This document shows positions 46,234 through 54,166 of a stretch of DNA of 64,000 nt, in pieces. Numbering within the stretch: the stretch's first letter is position 1; each line of letters opens with the position of its first letter. Location: NCBI RefSeq assembly GCF_016313185.1, contig NZ_CP066218.1:3472001-3536000 (forward strand), read 5' to 3'. The translations under genes were made by a program, and so were the position numbers. Under the pieces are notes generated by a model. It saw only the letters and a program-made list of their open reading frames with translations. It had not been told where the DNA came from and made no database searches. The stretch comes from Mycolicibacterium baixiangningiae. GTDB taxonomy: Bacteria > Actinomycetota > Actinomycetes > Mycobacteriales > Mycobacteriaceae.

Positions 46234-47283
46234 TCAGACCAGCACGCGGCCGGGTTCGACAGCAGCCTCCTCGGTCAATCCACGGGCCTGCTGAATGGCC
46301 TGAACCGCGTACTGGGTCGCGCGCCGGTAGTTCAGCGTGTAGATGTCCGCCGGTGCCGACACCTCGAACGCCTGGCCGGCCAGCGGAACCTCCTTGGGCT
46401 CGAGCCCTCCGAGGATCGGGGTGTCCTCGTCGAAGACCTTGGTCTCGACGGCCAGGATCTCGTCGACGGTGCCGCCGCGGAAGTCGCGGTCGGTGGCGAC
46501 GCCCCAGAAGATGATGCACTTGTCGTAACTGACCGGCGACGGGAAGTCGACCAGGTAGCGCTTGCCGGTCTGCTCACCGAAGTCGTAGAGGATCGTCGCG
46601 ATGCCGGGCGCATACGAGTGGTAGTGCATCCAGGCGTCGCCGACGTCGGAGAAGTCGGAATCGGGGACCTGCTGGTAGAAGTAGTCCGACCAGACCTCGC
46701 GTCCCTCGCGACGCACGTTGATGTCGCCGACGACGGGGTTCACGTTGCCCATCGAGGGTTCGTGCACGAACGGGAAGTGCGCCATGTCGCGGAAGTTCTC
46801 GGTTGCGGCCATGAAGCCGCAGTCGGCGTGGATCGGTTTCGCCGCGCGCCATTCCAGCTCGAGACTCTCGATCTCGGGCGGGTTCGGCAGGTCGAACACC
46901 GGGTCGCCCAGACATGTCCACACGTGCTCGAACCGTTCGATGACGAGATAGGCCTTGATCTCGGCCTTCGGGGGTATGCGACCGCCCTGGGGCAGCGAGG
47001 GGATGTGGCCGCACCGGCCGGTCTGGCCGTCGAACCGCCACCCGTGGTACGGGCACGCGATGCTGTCGCCCCGGACCACGCCGTCGGCGAGGTTGCCCCC
47101 GCGGTGGATGCACCGCCGGTCGGTGACCCGCGCCGCACCGGTGGCGTCGCGGAACACCACCAGCTTCTGGTCGAGCAACTGCGCGGCCTGCGGGGTGTCG
47201 ATGTCTTGGGATCTGGCCACCACGAACCAGTTGTGCCGGTAGGCCTCGCGGAGTTTCTCCGGGGTCAACGCGTCGCGCTTCAT
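46234..47283 (-). CDS. Rieske non-heme iron oxygenase, large component (VanA-like)
   Basis: 349 residues from the ATG at 47283; a longer frame upstream is ignored because this ATG overlaps the preceding stop (ATGA). The Rieske centre is C-x-H in 'DRRCIHRGGNLADG' and C-x2-H in 'IACPYHGWRFDG'. The mononuclear iron site is D-x2-H-x4-H in 'ENFRDMAHFPFVHEPSMG'. Length and the paired reductase resemble VanA-type O- or N-demethylases and hydroxylases that act on small polar substrates. The substrate is not known. Neighbouring ureohydrolase and cyclic-amidase-like genes suggest a nitrogenous compound rather than an aromatic methyl ether. Confidence 0.92.
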   Translation of the reverse strand: MKRDALTPEKLREAYRHNWFVVARSQDIDTPQAAQLLDQKLVVFRDATGAARVTDRRCIHRGGNLADGVVRGDSIACPYHGWRFDGQTGRCGHIPSLPQGGRIPPKAEIKAYLVIERFEHVWTCLGDPVFDLPNPPEIESLELEWRAAKPIHADCGFMAATENFRDMAHFPFVHEPSMGNVNPVVGDINVRREGREVWSDYFYQQVPDSDFSDVGDAWMHYHSYAPGIATILYDFGEQTGKRYLVDFPSPVSYDKCIIFWGVATDRDFRGGTVDEILAVETKVFDEDTPILGGLEPKEVPLAGQAFEVSAPADIYTLNYRRATQYAVQAIQQARGLTEEAAVEPGRVLV

Positions 47284-48173
47284 CGCTGGGCTCCCTTCAC
47301 TGTCGGGCTGAATTCGGGCCGTGTCAGGGTGCGCGGTTCGAGCTGCTGTTCGCGGACGTGCGAGGCGATCTGCTCCATGCTGGCCACCCAGACGTCGTCC
47401 ATCGCGCACACCTCGGCGATGAACTCCCGCAGGGCTGCGGCCCGGCCGGGGCGTCCAGAGAGGAAGGGGTGGTTGGTGAGGATCCAGGCGCCACCCACGT
47501 CACGCATGGCGTCGAGTTCACTGCGGTAGAGCTCGATGGCCTTGGCGGGGGTTTCGATCAGGCCGGTGCCCGAGAAGTCGGGGACGAAGCAGTACTGCTG
47601 CCAGTCGTCGAGCGCCCAGCTGACCGGCAGCTCGACCAGCGATGTGCCGTCGCCGACCGCGAGTTCGTAGGGATGATCGGAGTCCATCAGCGTGGAGTCG
47701 TAGACGAAGCCGAACTCGGCGAGCAGTTTGGGTGTGTGCCAGTTCATCTCCCACATCGGGGCGCGGTATCCGACCGGTCGCACTCCGGCGACCTCCTCGA
47801 GAGCCTCGATGCCGCGGGCGAGGATCGCGCGTTCGGTGTCCTCGTCGGCTCCGACAAGCGACTCGTGAAGGTAGCCGTGGTGGGCGATCTCGTGCCCGGC
47901 GCGCACGATCGACCGGATCGGCTCGGGGTGGCGGTGTGCGGTGTACCCGGGAACGAAGAACGTTGCGGGGACGTCGAACTCGTCGAGGATGCCGAGCAGG
48001 CGTGGAACGCCTACCAGCGGTCCGTAGGCCTGGTGCGACATCGCGCCCATCCGGTCGGCGAAGGCCGGGTCGGCGGTCAGCAGCGGTGATTCGGCGTCGA
48101 CGTCGAAGGTGAACGCAACCGCGCAGGTCTTTCCGTTCGGCCACGGCACGGGGCCGGCGGGGACCAGATTCAT
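47280..48173 (-). CDS. Polysaccharide deacetylase-family hydrolase (allantoinase/imidase-like)
   Basis: 297 residues without signal peptide, so cytosolic. NodB-type metal residues: 'VAFTFDVDAESP' (first Asp pair) and 'AGHEIAHHGYLHESL' (H-x4-H), then 'VGYRAPMWEMNWHTPKLL' and 'WILTNHPFLSGRPGR'. Cytosolic, substrate-clamping members of this family include PuuE allantoinase and cyclic imide hydrolases, which open cyclic amides. It overlaps both neighbours by 4 bp, between the ureohydrolase and the Rieske oxygenase. A ring-opening or amide-cleaving step in the same pathway is my inference. Confidence 0.85.
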   Translation of the reverse strand: MNLVPAGPVPWPNGKTCAVAFTFDVDAESPLLTADPAFADRMGAMSHQAYGPLVGVPRLLGILDEFDVPATFFVPGYTAHRHPEPIRSIVRAGHEIAHHGYLHESLVGADEDTERAILARGIEALEEVAGVRPVGYRAPMWEMNWHTPKLLAEFGFVYDSTLMDSDHPYELAVGDGTSLVELPVSWALDDWQQYCFVPDFSGTGLIETPAKAIELYRSELDAMRDVGGAWILTNHPFLSGRPGRAAALREFIAEVCAMDDVWVASMEQIASHVREQQLEPRTLTRPEFSPTVKGAQR

Positions 48174-49129
48174 CGTTGGACCTTTCTTCCAAAGACGGAC
48201 AGGAACTCCCAGGCGACGTTCGCCGCGGCGATCGCGGTGATCTCGGCGTGGTCGTAGGCCGGGGACACCTCCACGACGTCGACGCCGACCAGGTTCACCG
48301 CGTCCAGTCCGCGCACCACCTCGAGCAGCTCGCGAGACGACATGCCGCCGGCCTCGGGGGTTCCGGTACCCGGTGCGTGCGCGGGGTCCAGGACGTCGAT
48401 GTCGACCGACACATAGACCGGAACGTCACCGACGCGTTCGATGATGCGCTCGAGGATGCCGTCTGAGCCAAGGGAGCTGATGTCGCGGCAGGTGATGACC
48501 GAGAAGCCGAAGCCGGCATCCTCGACCAGATCCTTGCGGTCGTAGATCGAGCCACGCACACCGACGTGCACGTTGCGGTCGAGCAGCAGGCCCTCCTCGA
48601 ACGCCCGCCGGAACGGCGACCCGTGGGTGATGTCGGCGCCGTAGACGCCGTCCCAGGTGTCGAGGTGAGCGTCGAAGTGCACCAACGCCATCGGTCCGTG
48701 CACGGCGTGCGCTGCGCGCAGTGACGGCAGCGCGACGGAGTGGTCGCCGCCGAGGATGATCGCCCGTGTCCCGTTCGAGAGCAGCTCGGTCAGCTGCGCG
48801 GCGATCTGGTCGACCGCCTGCCCGATGTCGAAGGGGTTGCACGCGAGGTCGCCCGCGTCGGCGACCTGGCAGACCTCGAACGGGCTGATGTCCAGCTCGG
48901 GGTTGTAACCGCGGATGAGACGGGAACCCTGTCGAATCGCGTTGGGCCCGAACCGCGCTCCCGGCCGGTAGGTGACGGCGCTGTCGAAAGGCACGCCCAC
49001 CACGACGACGTCAGCCTGGGCCACGTCCTCGAGTCGGGGCAGCCGGGCGAAAGTCGTCCAACCGGCGTAACGGGGCTGCACCTGCGGGTCGACCGCCCCG
49101 ACGATGGCGCGGGTGTTGTCGATGTTCAT
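48170..49129 (-). CDS. Agmatinase/ureohydrolase-family enzyme
   Basis: 319 residues. All binuclear manganese motifs of the arginase superfamily are present: 'IILGGDHSVALP', 'ALVHFDAHLDTWDG' and 'VYVSVDIDVLDPAHAPGTGTPEAGG'. Family members cleave a guanidino or amidino group to release urea (agmatinase, guanidinobutyrase, proclavaminate amidinohydrolase, guanidinopropionase) or formamide (formiminoglutamase). The full active site argues for a working enzyme. Release of formamide by such an enzyme would directly feed FmdA in the same cluster, and release of urea would fit nearby urea genes. The substrate is undetermined. Confidence 0.92.
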   Translation of the reverse strand: MNIDNTRAIVGAVDPQVQPRYAGWTTFARLPRLEDVAQADVVVVGVPFDSAVTYRPGARFGPNAIRQGSRLIRGYNPELDISPFEVCQVADAGDLACNPFDIGQAVDQIAAQLTELLSNGTRAIILGGDHSVALPSLRAAHAVHGPMALVHFDAHLDTWDGVYGADITHGSPFRRAFEEGLLLDRNVHVGVRGSIYDRKDLVEDAGFGFSVITCRDISSLGSDGILERIIERVGDVPVYVSVDIDVLDPAHAPGTGTPEAGGMSSRELLEVVRGLDAVNLVGVDVVEVSPAYDHAEITAIAAANVAWEFLSVFGRKVQR

Positions 49130-49141
49130 TGATTGCCTCTC

Positions 49142-49816
49142 CTATACGCGGTTTCGCGACGATCCGCCGTCGACGTTCACGATCTGTCCCACTGCCGCGC
49201 CGAGCCGGCGCTGGCACAGGAGGCCGATGACGCGGGCCACCTGCTCGACGCTGCCGAACTGCCCGATGGGCGGCACACCACCGGGGAGGCCCCCGGCCGC
49301 ATCGCACACCGACCACTCGGAGTCGACGGCACCGACCGCGACGGCGTTGACGCCGATTCCGAAACCCCCGAAGTCACGCGTCAGGGACTTGGTCAGCGCG
49401 ACGATGCCTCCGGCGGCGGTGGCCACCGCCGACAGGTCCGTGCCGCCGATGTGCCAGCGCGACGTGGTCAGCACGATCCGGCCCCCGGTGGCGTTGTGCC
49501 GCATGTGTTCCGCGGCGGCCTGCGCGTAGAGGAAGCTACCGGTCAAGGTGGCGTCTACGTGGTCCCAGAACGTGTCCATCGACTGGTCGGTGAACCCCGC
49601 GACACAGGGCAGGCCGTGTGCGACCACGAGGGCGTCGATTCCGCCCATCGCGTCTGCCGCCCGCGCCACCGCGCCGCGGATGTCCGCGGCGTCGGTGGGG
49701 CCGACGTCCGCCCCGGCAGTCACGGCGCCGCGACCGGTGAGGTGAGCGTTGACGGCGGCGCCCAGGGCGGTGTCGATACCGGTGATCAGCACGCGGCTGC
49801 GGTCCCTCATCGTCAT
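49142..49816 (-). CDS. Degenerate short-chain dehydrogenase/reductase
   Basis: 224 residues with an SDR fold: 'VLITGIDTALGAAVNAHLTG' replaces TGxxxGxG, 'DALVVAHGLP' stands for NNAG, and 'GIGVNAVAVGAVDSEW' and 'GQIVNVDGGSS' are late SDR blocks. The catalytic Y-x3-K is missing: the aligned segment is 'SAVATAAGGIVALTKSL' where active enzymes have AYxASKxG, so Tyr is Val and Lys is Ala. It overlaps an intact SDR gene upstream by 4 bp. A non-catalytic partner in a heteromeric SDR is the most economical reading; a broken enzyme is the alternative. Confidence 0.85.
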   Translation of the reverse strand: MTMRDRSRVLITGIDTALGAAVNAHLTGRGAVTAGADVGPTDAADIRGAVARAADAMGGIDALVVAHGLPCVAGFTDQSMDTFWDHVDATLTGSFLYAQAAAEHMRHNATGGRIVLTTSRWHIGGTDLSAVATAAGGIVALTKSLTRDFGGFGIGVNAVAVGAVDSEWSVCDAAGGLPGGVPPIGQFGSVEQVARVIGLLCQRRLGAAVGQIVNVDGGSSRNRV

Positions 49817-50508
49817 ATCACCGTTCCGCTGTTGACCGACAACACTTCTCCGCAGAGGAACAGGTCCTCCTCCAAGAGGGCCCGCACCAGTTCGGCGACC
49901 TCGCGCGGCTGCGCGATGCGCCGTGCGGGCAGGCCGGCGGTGAACTCATCGGCCCGTTCCCAGGAGTCGGGTGGCAGCAGTGGCGTGTCGCACGGACCGG
50001 GAGCCACCGCGTTGACGACGACGCCGTCCCCGGCCACCTCGACGGCGATGCTGCGGAGCAGGCTCAGCGCCGCGCCCTTCGCCGCGGCGTAGTGCGCGTC
50101 GTTGCTGCCACCGCCGATGGCGCGTTCGGAGGCGATGCCGACGATGCGCCCGCTGCGTCGCCTGCGCATCTGCGGCAGTACCGCCCGGCACACGTGGGCC
50201 AGCCCGCCGACGTGCACACGCAGCATCCGCTCCCAGGTGGGCTGCGAGATGTCGAGTGCGGCAATCTCCTCGTAGTGTCCGGCGCAGACCACCGCGGCGT
50301 CGATGTGCCCGAAAGCCTCTTCGATCTCGGCGATGGCATCGCTGACCTCGCGCTCCGAGGCGACGTCCGCGATCAGCCACTTGTCCATGGCAGGGACGGG
50401 CTCGCGGGAGATCGAGGCGACCTTCCAGCCGCCCGCCTGCAGCAGTTGGGCGATCTCGGCTCCGATGCCGCTGCCCGCGCCGGTGACGACGACGACGCGC
50501 TCGGTCAT
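49813..50508 (-). CDS. Short-chain dehydrogenase/reductase
   Basis: 231 residues from the ATG at 50508, which overlaps the permease stop. Intact SDR motifs: 'VVVVTGAGSGIGAEIAQLL' (cofactor), 'AAVVCAGHYEEI' (NNAG region), Ser in 'GRIVGIASERAIGGG', Y-x3-K in 'HYAAAKGAALSLLRS' and 'VVVNAVAPGPCDTPLL'. It should oxidise an alcohol or reduce a carbonyl with NAD(P)(H). It is translationally coupled to a second SDR that lacks the catalytic pair. Confidence 0.92.
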   Translation of the reverse strand: MTERVVVVTGAGSGIGAEIAQLLQAGGWKVASISREPVPAMDKWLIADVASEREVSDAIAEIEEAFGHIDAAVVCAGHYEEIAALDISQPTWERMLRVHVGGLAHVCRAVLPQMRRRRSGRIVGIASERAIGGGSNDAHYAAAKGAALSLLRSIAVEVAGDGVVVNAVAPGPCDTPLLPPDSWERADEFTAGLPARRIAQPREVAELVRALLEEDLFLCGEVLSVNSGTVI

Positions 50509-51974
50509 ACCGGCTCGCTCACGGGTTCTCCCGTGGATTCGGTGGGCTCGGCGGCGGTTTCCGGGCGGGGCTGACCGACCTTGCGCACCTTGATGATCAC
50601 CGCGCCGAGCGCCAAGATCGCACCCATCGCGACGAAGAAGGCCCAGTTCATCACCCACGACTCGGAGATGGTGCGCGGCCAGACGATATTGGTGAACTCG
50701 AAGCCGACCCACACCACCGCGAGGACAGCCACCGGGGTGCCGAATCGGCCCAGATTCCACGGCCCGGGCACCCACCTGCCACGCAGACGCGCCACCAGGC
50801 CGGTCACCAACGGGAACAGGAATGCCAGGTAGTAGCCGCCCGCGGTGAAGGTGACCAGCACGGAGTACACGTCCGTGGCGCTGATCAGAAAGACGAAGGC
50901 GCCGATGACCGTGGTGACGAGGATGGCGGGGATCGGCTGCGCCTCGGAGTTCGACAGCTTGGACAGCACCGCGGACCCGGGGAGCACCTTGTCGCGGGCG
51001 AAGGACCAGATGATCCGGGAGCCCGACGCCTGGAGTGCCAGGAAGCTCGCCAGGAAGCCGATCACGAACGCCAACAGGATCGGTTTGACGGCCGCCTCCC
51101 CCAGTGCGCTGCCCAGCACGTAGGCCACCGGGTCGGGCTCCTCACCGGAGCGCACCAGATCGAAGTCGGGCACCGCGAGGGTCACCGCCAGCGAGGCGTA
51201 GGCGATCACGAGCGCGATGAAGGCGATGGAGAAGAGCATCGCCTTGGGCACGTTGCGTCGCGGTTCCTTCACCTCTTCGGCGATCGCGCCCGCGCTTTCG
51301 AAGCCGAGGATCGACCAACCGGTGAAGGCGAGCGCGGCCAGGAACGGACCGGAGACGTACGCCCACGACCATCCGCTGGACAGATCGACACCGTGCAGCA
51401 CCGCGTCGAATCCATGGTGGCGGTGGAAGATCAGCAGATAGGTGCCCAGACCCACCGAGGCGACGATCTCGGCGATGATGCTGCCGACCATCAGCGCCTT
51501 CAGGAACCCGCGCCCGAGGATGTTCGCACCGGTGCCTGCGAGCAGGATCAGCAGCGCGACGACGCTCTGCTGTACCGCGGTCGGCTGCTCGATTCCGATC
51601 AGCTGAGCCAGGAACCCGGCGCCACCGTAGGCGACGGTGGCCATGATGATCACCAGCGCCCACATGTAGACCCAGCCGGCCAGCCACCCGGCCACGTCAC
51701 CGGCGAGTCGCTTGGTCCACTGGTAGATCGAGCCCTCGTACGGCCACCGGGACACGAGTTCGGCGAAGGCGAGCGCCACGATGCACTGTCCTACGCCCAC
51801 GATGATGAACGTCCACCAGAACCCGGGACCCGCGGTCGCCAGCGACAAACCGTAGATCCCATACATCGCCACGATCGGGGAGATGAACGCGAACGCAAAC
51901 GCGAACGCCGACCACAGGGAGAATTCACGCCTCAATTCCGTTGGCGCCGAGCCCATTTGCTCGCCAGACGTCAT
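50505..51974 (-). CDS. APC-superfamily amino acid/polyamine permease
   Basis: 489 residues from the ATG at 51974, chosen for its AAAGGAAG ribosome site; the frame extends 33 residues upstream. About 12 membrane segments. APC blocks: 'RREFSLWSAFAFAFAFISPIVAMYGIYGLSL', 'AELVSRWPYEGSIYQWTKRLAGDVAGWLAGWVYMW' and 'GFESAGAIAEEVKEPRRNVPKAMLFSIAF'. The E-E-V-K/EPRRNVPKA loop is typical of amine, GABA and choline-type amino acid permeases. As first gene of the catabolic cluster it probably imports the pathway substrate, which points to an amine or amino-acid-like molecule. Confidence 0.9.
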   Translation of the reverse strand: MTSGEQMGSAPTELRREFSLWSAFAFAFAFISPIVAMYGIYGLSLATAGPGFWWTFIIVGVGQCIVALAFAELVSRWPYEGSIYQWTKRLAGDVAGWLAGWVYMWALVIIMATVAYGGAGFLAQLIGIEQPTAVQQSVVALLILLAGTGANILGRGFLKALMVGSIIAEIVASVGLGTYLLIFHRHHGFDAVLHGVDLSSGWSWAYVSGPFLAALAFTGWSILGFESAGAIAEEVKEPRRNVPKAMLFSIAFIALVIAYASLAVTLAVPDFDLVRSGEEPDPVAYVLGSALGEAAVKPILLAFVIGFLASFLALQASGSRIIWSFARDKVLPGSAVLSKLSNSEAQPIPAILVTTVIGAFVFLISATDVYSVLVTFTAGGYYLAFLFPLVTGLVARLRGRWVPGPWNLGRFGTPVAVLAVVWVGFEFTNIVWPRTISESWVMNWAFFVAMGAILALGAVIIKVRKVGQPRPETAAEPTESTGEPVSEPV

Positions 51975-52065
51975 TTCGTCTTCCTTTCGCTGCCCCGTGG
52001 ACACGCAAGTATGGGCATGGGGCGCCGAGGACGGCACTCCAGACAGCGATGTGCGGTTTGGCTGC

Positions 52066-52100
52066 ACAGTCACCGGGCACGTGACTGTAGGGATCTACAG
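52066..52100. promoter_or_regulatory. Nested operator-like palindromes in the cluster's divergent spacer
   Basis: ACAGTCAC-N7-GTGACTGT (52066-52073 and 52081-52088) is perfect, and CTGTAG-GGAT-CTACAG (52085-52100) overlaps its right arm and is also perfect. They lie between the APC permease and the polyprenyl synthetase, 92-126 bp from the permease start. A PucR-family or other dimeric regulator is the likely ligand. Confidence 0.6.
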
Positions 52101-52189
52101 CGTTGCCGTCTCACCCGGTCGCGGGGTGTGCCGGCACGCGAACGTCACCCCATACACTCGCCCCGCCCCCATCAGAGAGTGAGGATGTC

Positions 52190-53290
52190 GTGCCCGACAC
52201 CGACCAGACGGAATTCCTGTCGGCCCTCGAGGGCCACCTGCGCGCCGTCGTCACCGACGCCGTCGCCGAGCCGCTGCTCTCGGTCGACCGGAACCTCGTC
52301 GCCGTCGCGGCCGTGTGCGAATCGGCGGTGCAGTCCGGTGGCAAACGCCTGCGCCCCCGGTTCGCCTACTGGGCCTGGCGGGTGGGCGCGTCGGCCGATG
52401 CGGCACCGCAGCCCCTGGTGGGCCTCGCCGCCGCGCTGGAATTGCTGCACGCGGCGATCCTGGTCCACGACGACGTGATCGACAGTTCCGAGGTGCGCCG
52501 CGGCCGGCCGTCGGTACGGGCGGCACTGGCCGCACGCCACCGTGCCGGCGCCCGGTGGGGAGACCCCACGGAGTACGGCGATCACATGGCCCTGCTGGTC
52601 GGGGATCTGCTGTGGTCGGCGGCGCACGACACCTTCGACGACGCGGTGGCGGACCTGCCTGCTGACATCGCCCGGCGCACCTCGCGGGTGTTCCGGTCCA
52701 TGCGTCTGGAGGTGCTGGCCGGCCAGCTGCTCGAGCTGCAGGCTCAGGCCGAGCGCGACTACGACGCCGCGACGGCGGACAAGATCCTGCGCTACAAGAC
52801 CAGCGCCTACACCGTCGAACGTCCCGTCGAACTCGGCCTGACCCTCACGGGGACCGCGTCAGCCGCCACGGCGGCCACACTCGGCGAGTACGCCCGCGCT
52901 GTCGGCCAGGCGTTCCAGCTGCGCGATGATCTGGCCGACCTGTTCGGCACGACCAAGACGAGCGGCAAACAGACCGGCGATGACATCCGAGCGGGCAAAC
53001 CCACCGAACTGCTCGGCGCCGCCTACGACCTGGCCGACGGTGAGGACATTCGCACGCTGACCGCCATTGTCGGCGACGCCTCGGCCGATCCGGCGGCCAT
53101 CGCGGAGGTGCAGCGAATCGCGCTGCAGTGCGGCGCCGCGGACCGGGTCGGGCGGCGGATCGCCGATCTGGTCGTCATCGCGCATCAGGCGGTCGCCGAG
53201 CTGGCCTCGACCGCGGATGTGACCACACTCGCGGGGCTCTCCGAGATGCTCGCCGAGTGCACCGAACTGTCGTTCCTGCCGACGGCCTGA
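52190..53290 (+). CDS. Polyprenyl diphosphate synthase (trans-isoprenyl synthetase family)
   Basis: 366 residues from GTG at 52190. Both Asp-rich motifs are present: 'AILVHDDVIDSSEVRRGRPS' (DDxxD) and 'AFQLRDDLADLFG' (DDxxD), plus 'AVQSGGKRLRPRFAYWAW' and 'YKTSAYTVERPVELG'. The residues before the first motif ('ALELLHA') suggest chain lengths around C20, which is only a guess. It condenses isopentenyl diphosphate units for quinones, carotenoids or other isoprenoids. It is divergent from the catabolic cluster and converges on the YebC-like gene with 6 nt between stops. Confidence 0.9.
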   Translation: MPDTDQTEFLSALEGHLRAVVTDAVAEPLLSVDRNLVAVAAVCESAVQSGGKRLRPRFAYWAWRVGASADAAPQPLVGLAAALELLHAAILVHDDVIDSSEVRRGRPSVRAALAARHRAGARWGDPTEYGDHMALLVGDLLWSAAHDTFDDAVADLPADIARRTSRVFRSMRLEVLAGQLLELQAQAERDYDAATADKILRYKTSAYTVERPVELGLTLTGTASAATAATLGEYARAVGQAFQLRDDLADLFGTTKTSGKQTGDDIRAGKPTELLGAAYDLADGEDIRTLTAIVGDASADPAAIAEVQRIALQCGAADRVGRRIADLVVIAHQAVAELASTADVTTLAGLSEMLAECTELSFLPTA

Positions 53291-53296
53291 ACACCG

Positions 53297-54049
53297 CTAC
53301 GCGTCAAGCTGGGCGAGGACCTCGTCGGGGATGTCGGCGTTGGTGTAGACGTCCTGCACGTCGTCGCTCTCCTCGAGGGCGTCGACGAGTTTCATCACCT
53401 TGCGGGCGCCTTCGGCGTCGAGCGGCACGCTGACCGACGGCTGGAAGCTGGCGTCGGCGGAGTCGTAGTCGATGCCGGCGTCCTGCAGCGCCGTGCGCAC
53501 CGCGACCAGATCGGTCGGTTCGGAGATCACCTCGAAGCTGTCGCCAAGGTCGTTGACCTCTTCGGCGCCGGCTTCGAGGACGGCCGTCAACACGTCGTCC
53601 TCAGAGAGCCCGTTCTTCTCCAGCGTCACCACACCCTTGCGCGAGAAGAGGTAGGACACCGAACCCGGATCGGCCATGTTGCCGCCGTTGCGGGTCATCG
53701 CGACGCGCACCTCACCGGCAGCACGATTGCGGTTGTCGGTGAGGCATTCAATAAGTACCGCGACGCCGTTGGGGCCGTACCCCTCGTAGGTGATGGTCTG
53801 CCAGTCGGCCCCGCCGGCCTCTTCACCCGCGCCGCGCTTGCGGGCGCGTTCGATGTTGTCGTTGGGCACCGAGCTCTTCTTCGCCTTCTGGATGGCGTCG
53901 AAGAGCGTGGGGTTGCCGCCGGGGTCACCACCACCGGTTCGGGCGGCGACCTCGATGTTCTTGATCAGTTTGGCGAAGTTCTTACCCCTACGGGCGTCGA
54001 TGACCGCCTTCTTGTGCTTCGTGGTGGCCCACTTGGAATGGCCGCTCAT
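53297..54049 (-). CDS. YebC/PmpR-family protein
   Basis: 250 residues from the ATG at 54049 ([25 protein letters not shown]); a start 6 nt upstream adds two residues. The family pattern is complete: '[21 protein letters not shown]', '[14 protein letters not shown]', '[24 protein letters not shown]' and acidic C-terminal domains. Members are DNA-binding regulators or, as shown for some, help translation of proline-rich stretches. It is the Rv2603c position in mycobacteria, just ahead of pdxT-tesB2-pdxS; here an accessory pair separates it from them. Confidence 0.93.
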   Translation of the reverse strand: MSGHSKWATTKHKKAVIDARRGKNFAKLIKNIEVAARTGGGDPGGNPTLFDAIQKAKKSSVPNDNIERARKRGAGEEAGGADWQTITYEGYGPNGVAVLIECLTDNRNRAAGEVRVAMTRNGGNMADPGSVSYLFSRKGVVTLEKNGLSEDDVLTAVLEAGAEEVNDLGDSFEVISEPTDLVAVRTALQDAGIDYDSADASFQPSVSVPLDAEGARKVMKLVDALEESDDVQDVYTNADIPDEVLAQLDA

Positions 54050-54128
54050 CAGCAAGAACCTTCTTTCCTGTCACTTCTCGCCTGCCGAGTCTACGTGGGC
54101 CACTCGTACGTCTCGCCGGAACACGACC

Positions 54129-54160
54129 GTCACGTTCACGAAACACCTCGGTCCTAGCTT
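54129..54160 (+). promoter_or_regulatory. Candidate GlnR box and promoter of the NCS1 permease
   Basis: GTCAC-GTTCAC-GAAAC (54129-54144) matches the GlnR half-pattern GTnAC-n6-GAAAC without mismatch, followed after 6 bp by GTCCT. The -10 TAGCTT (54155-54160) begins 26 bp from the box start, as at urtA. The predicted transcription start falls at about 54167, the A of the ATG, so the mRNA would be leaderless. Confidence 0.65.
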
Positions 54161-54166
54161 TGCCAG

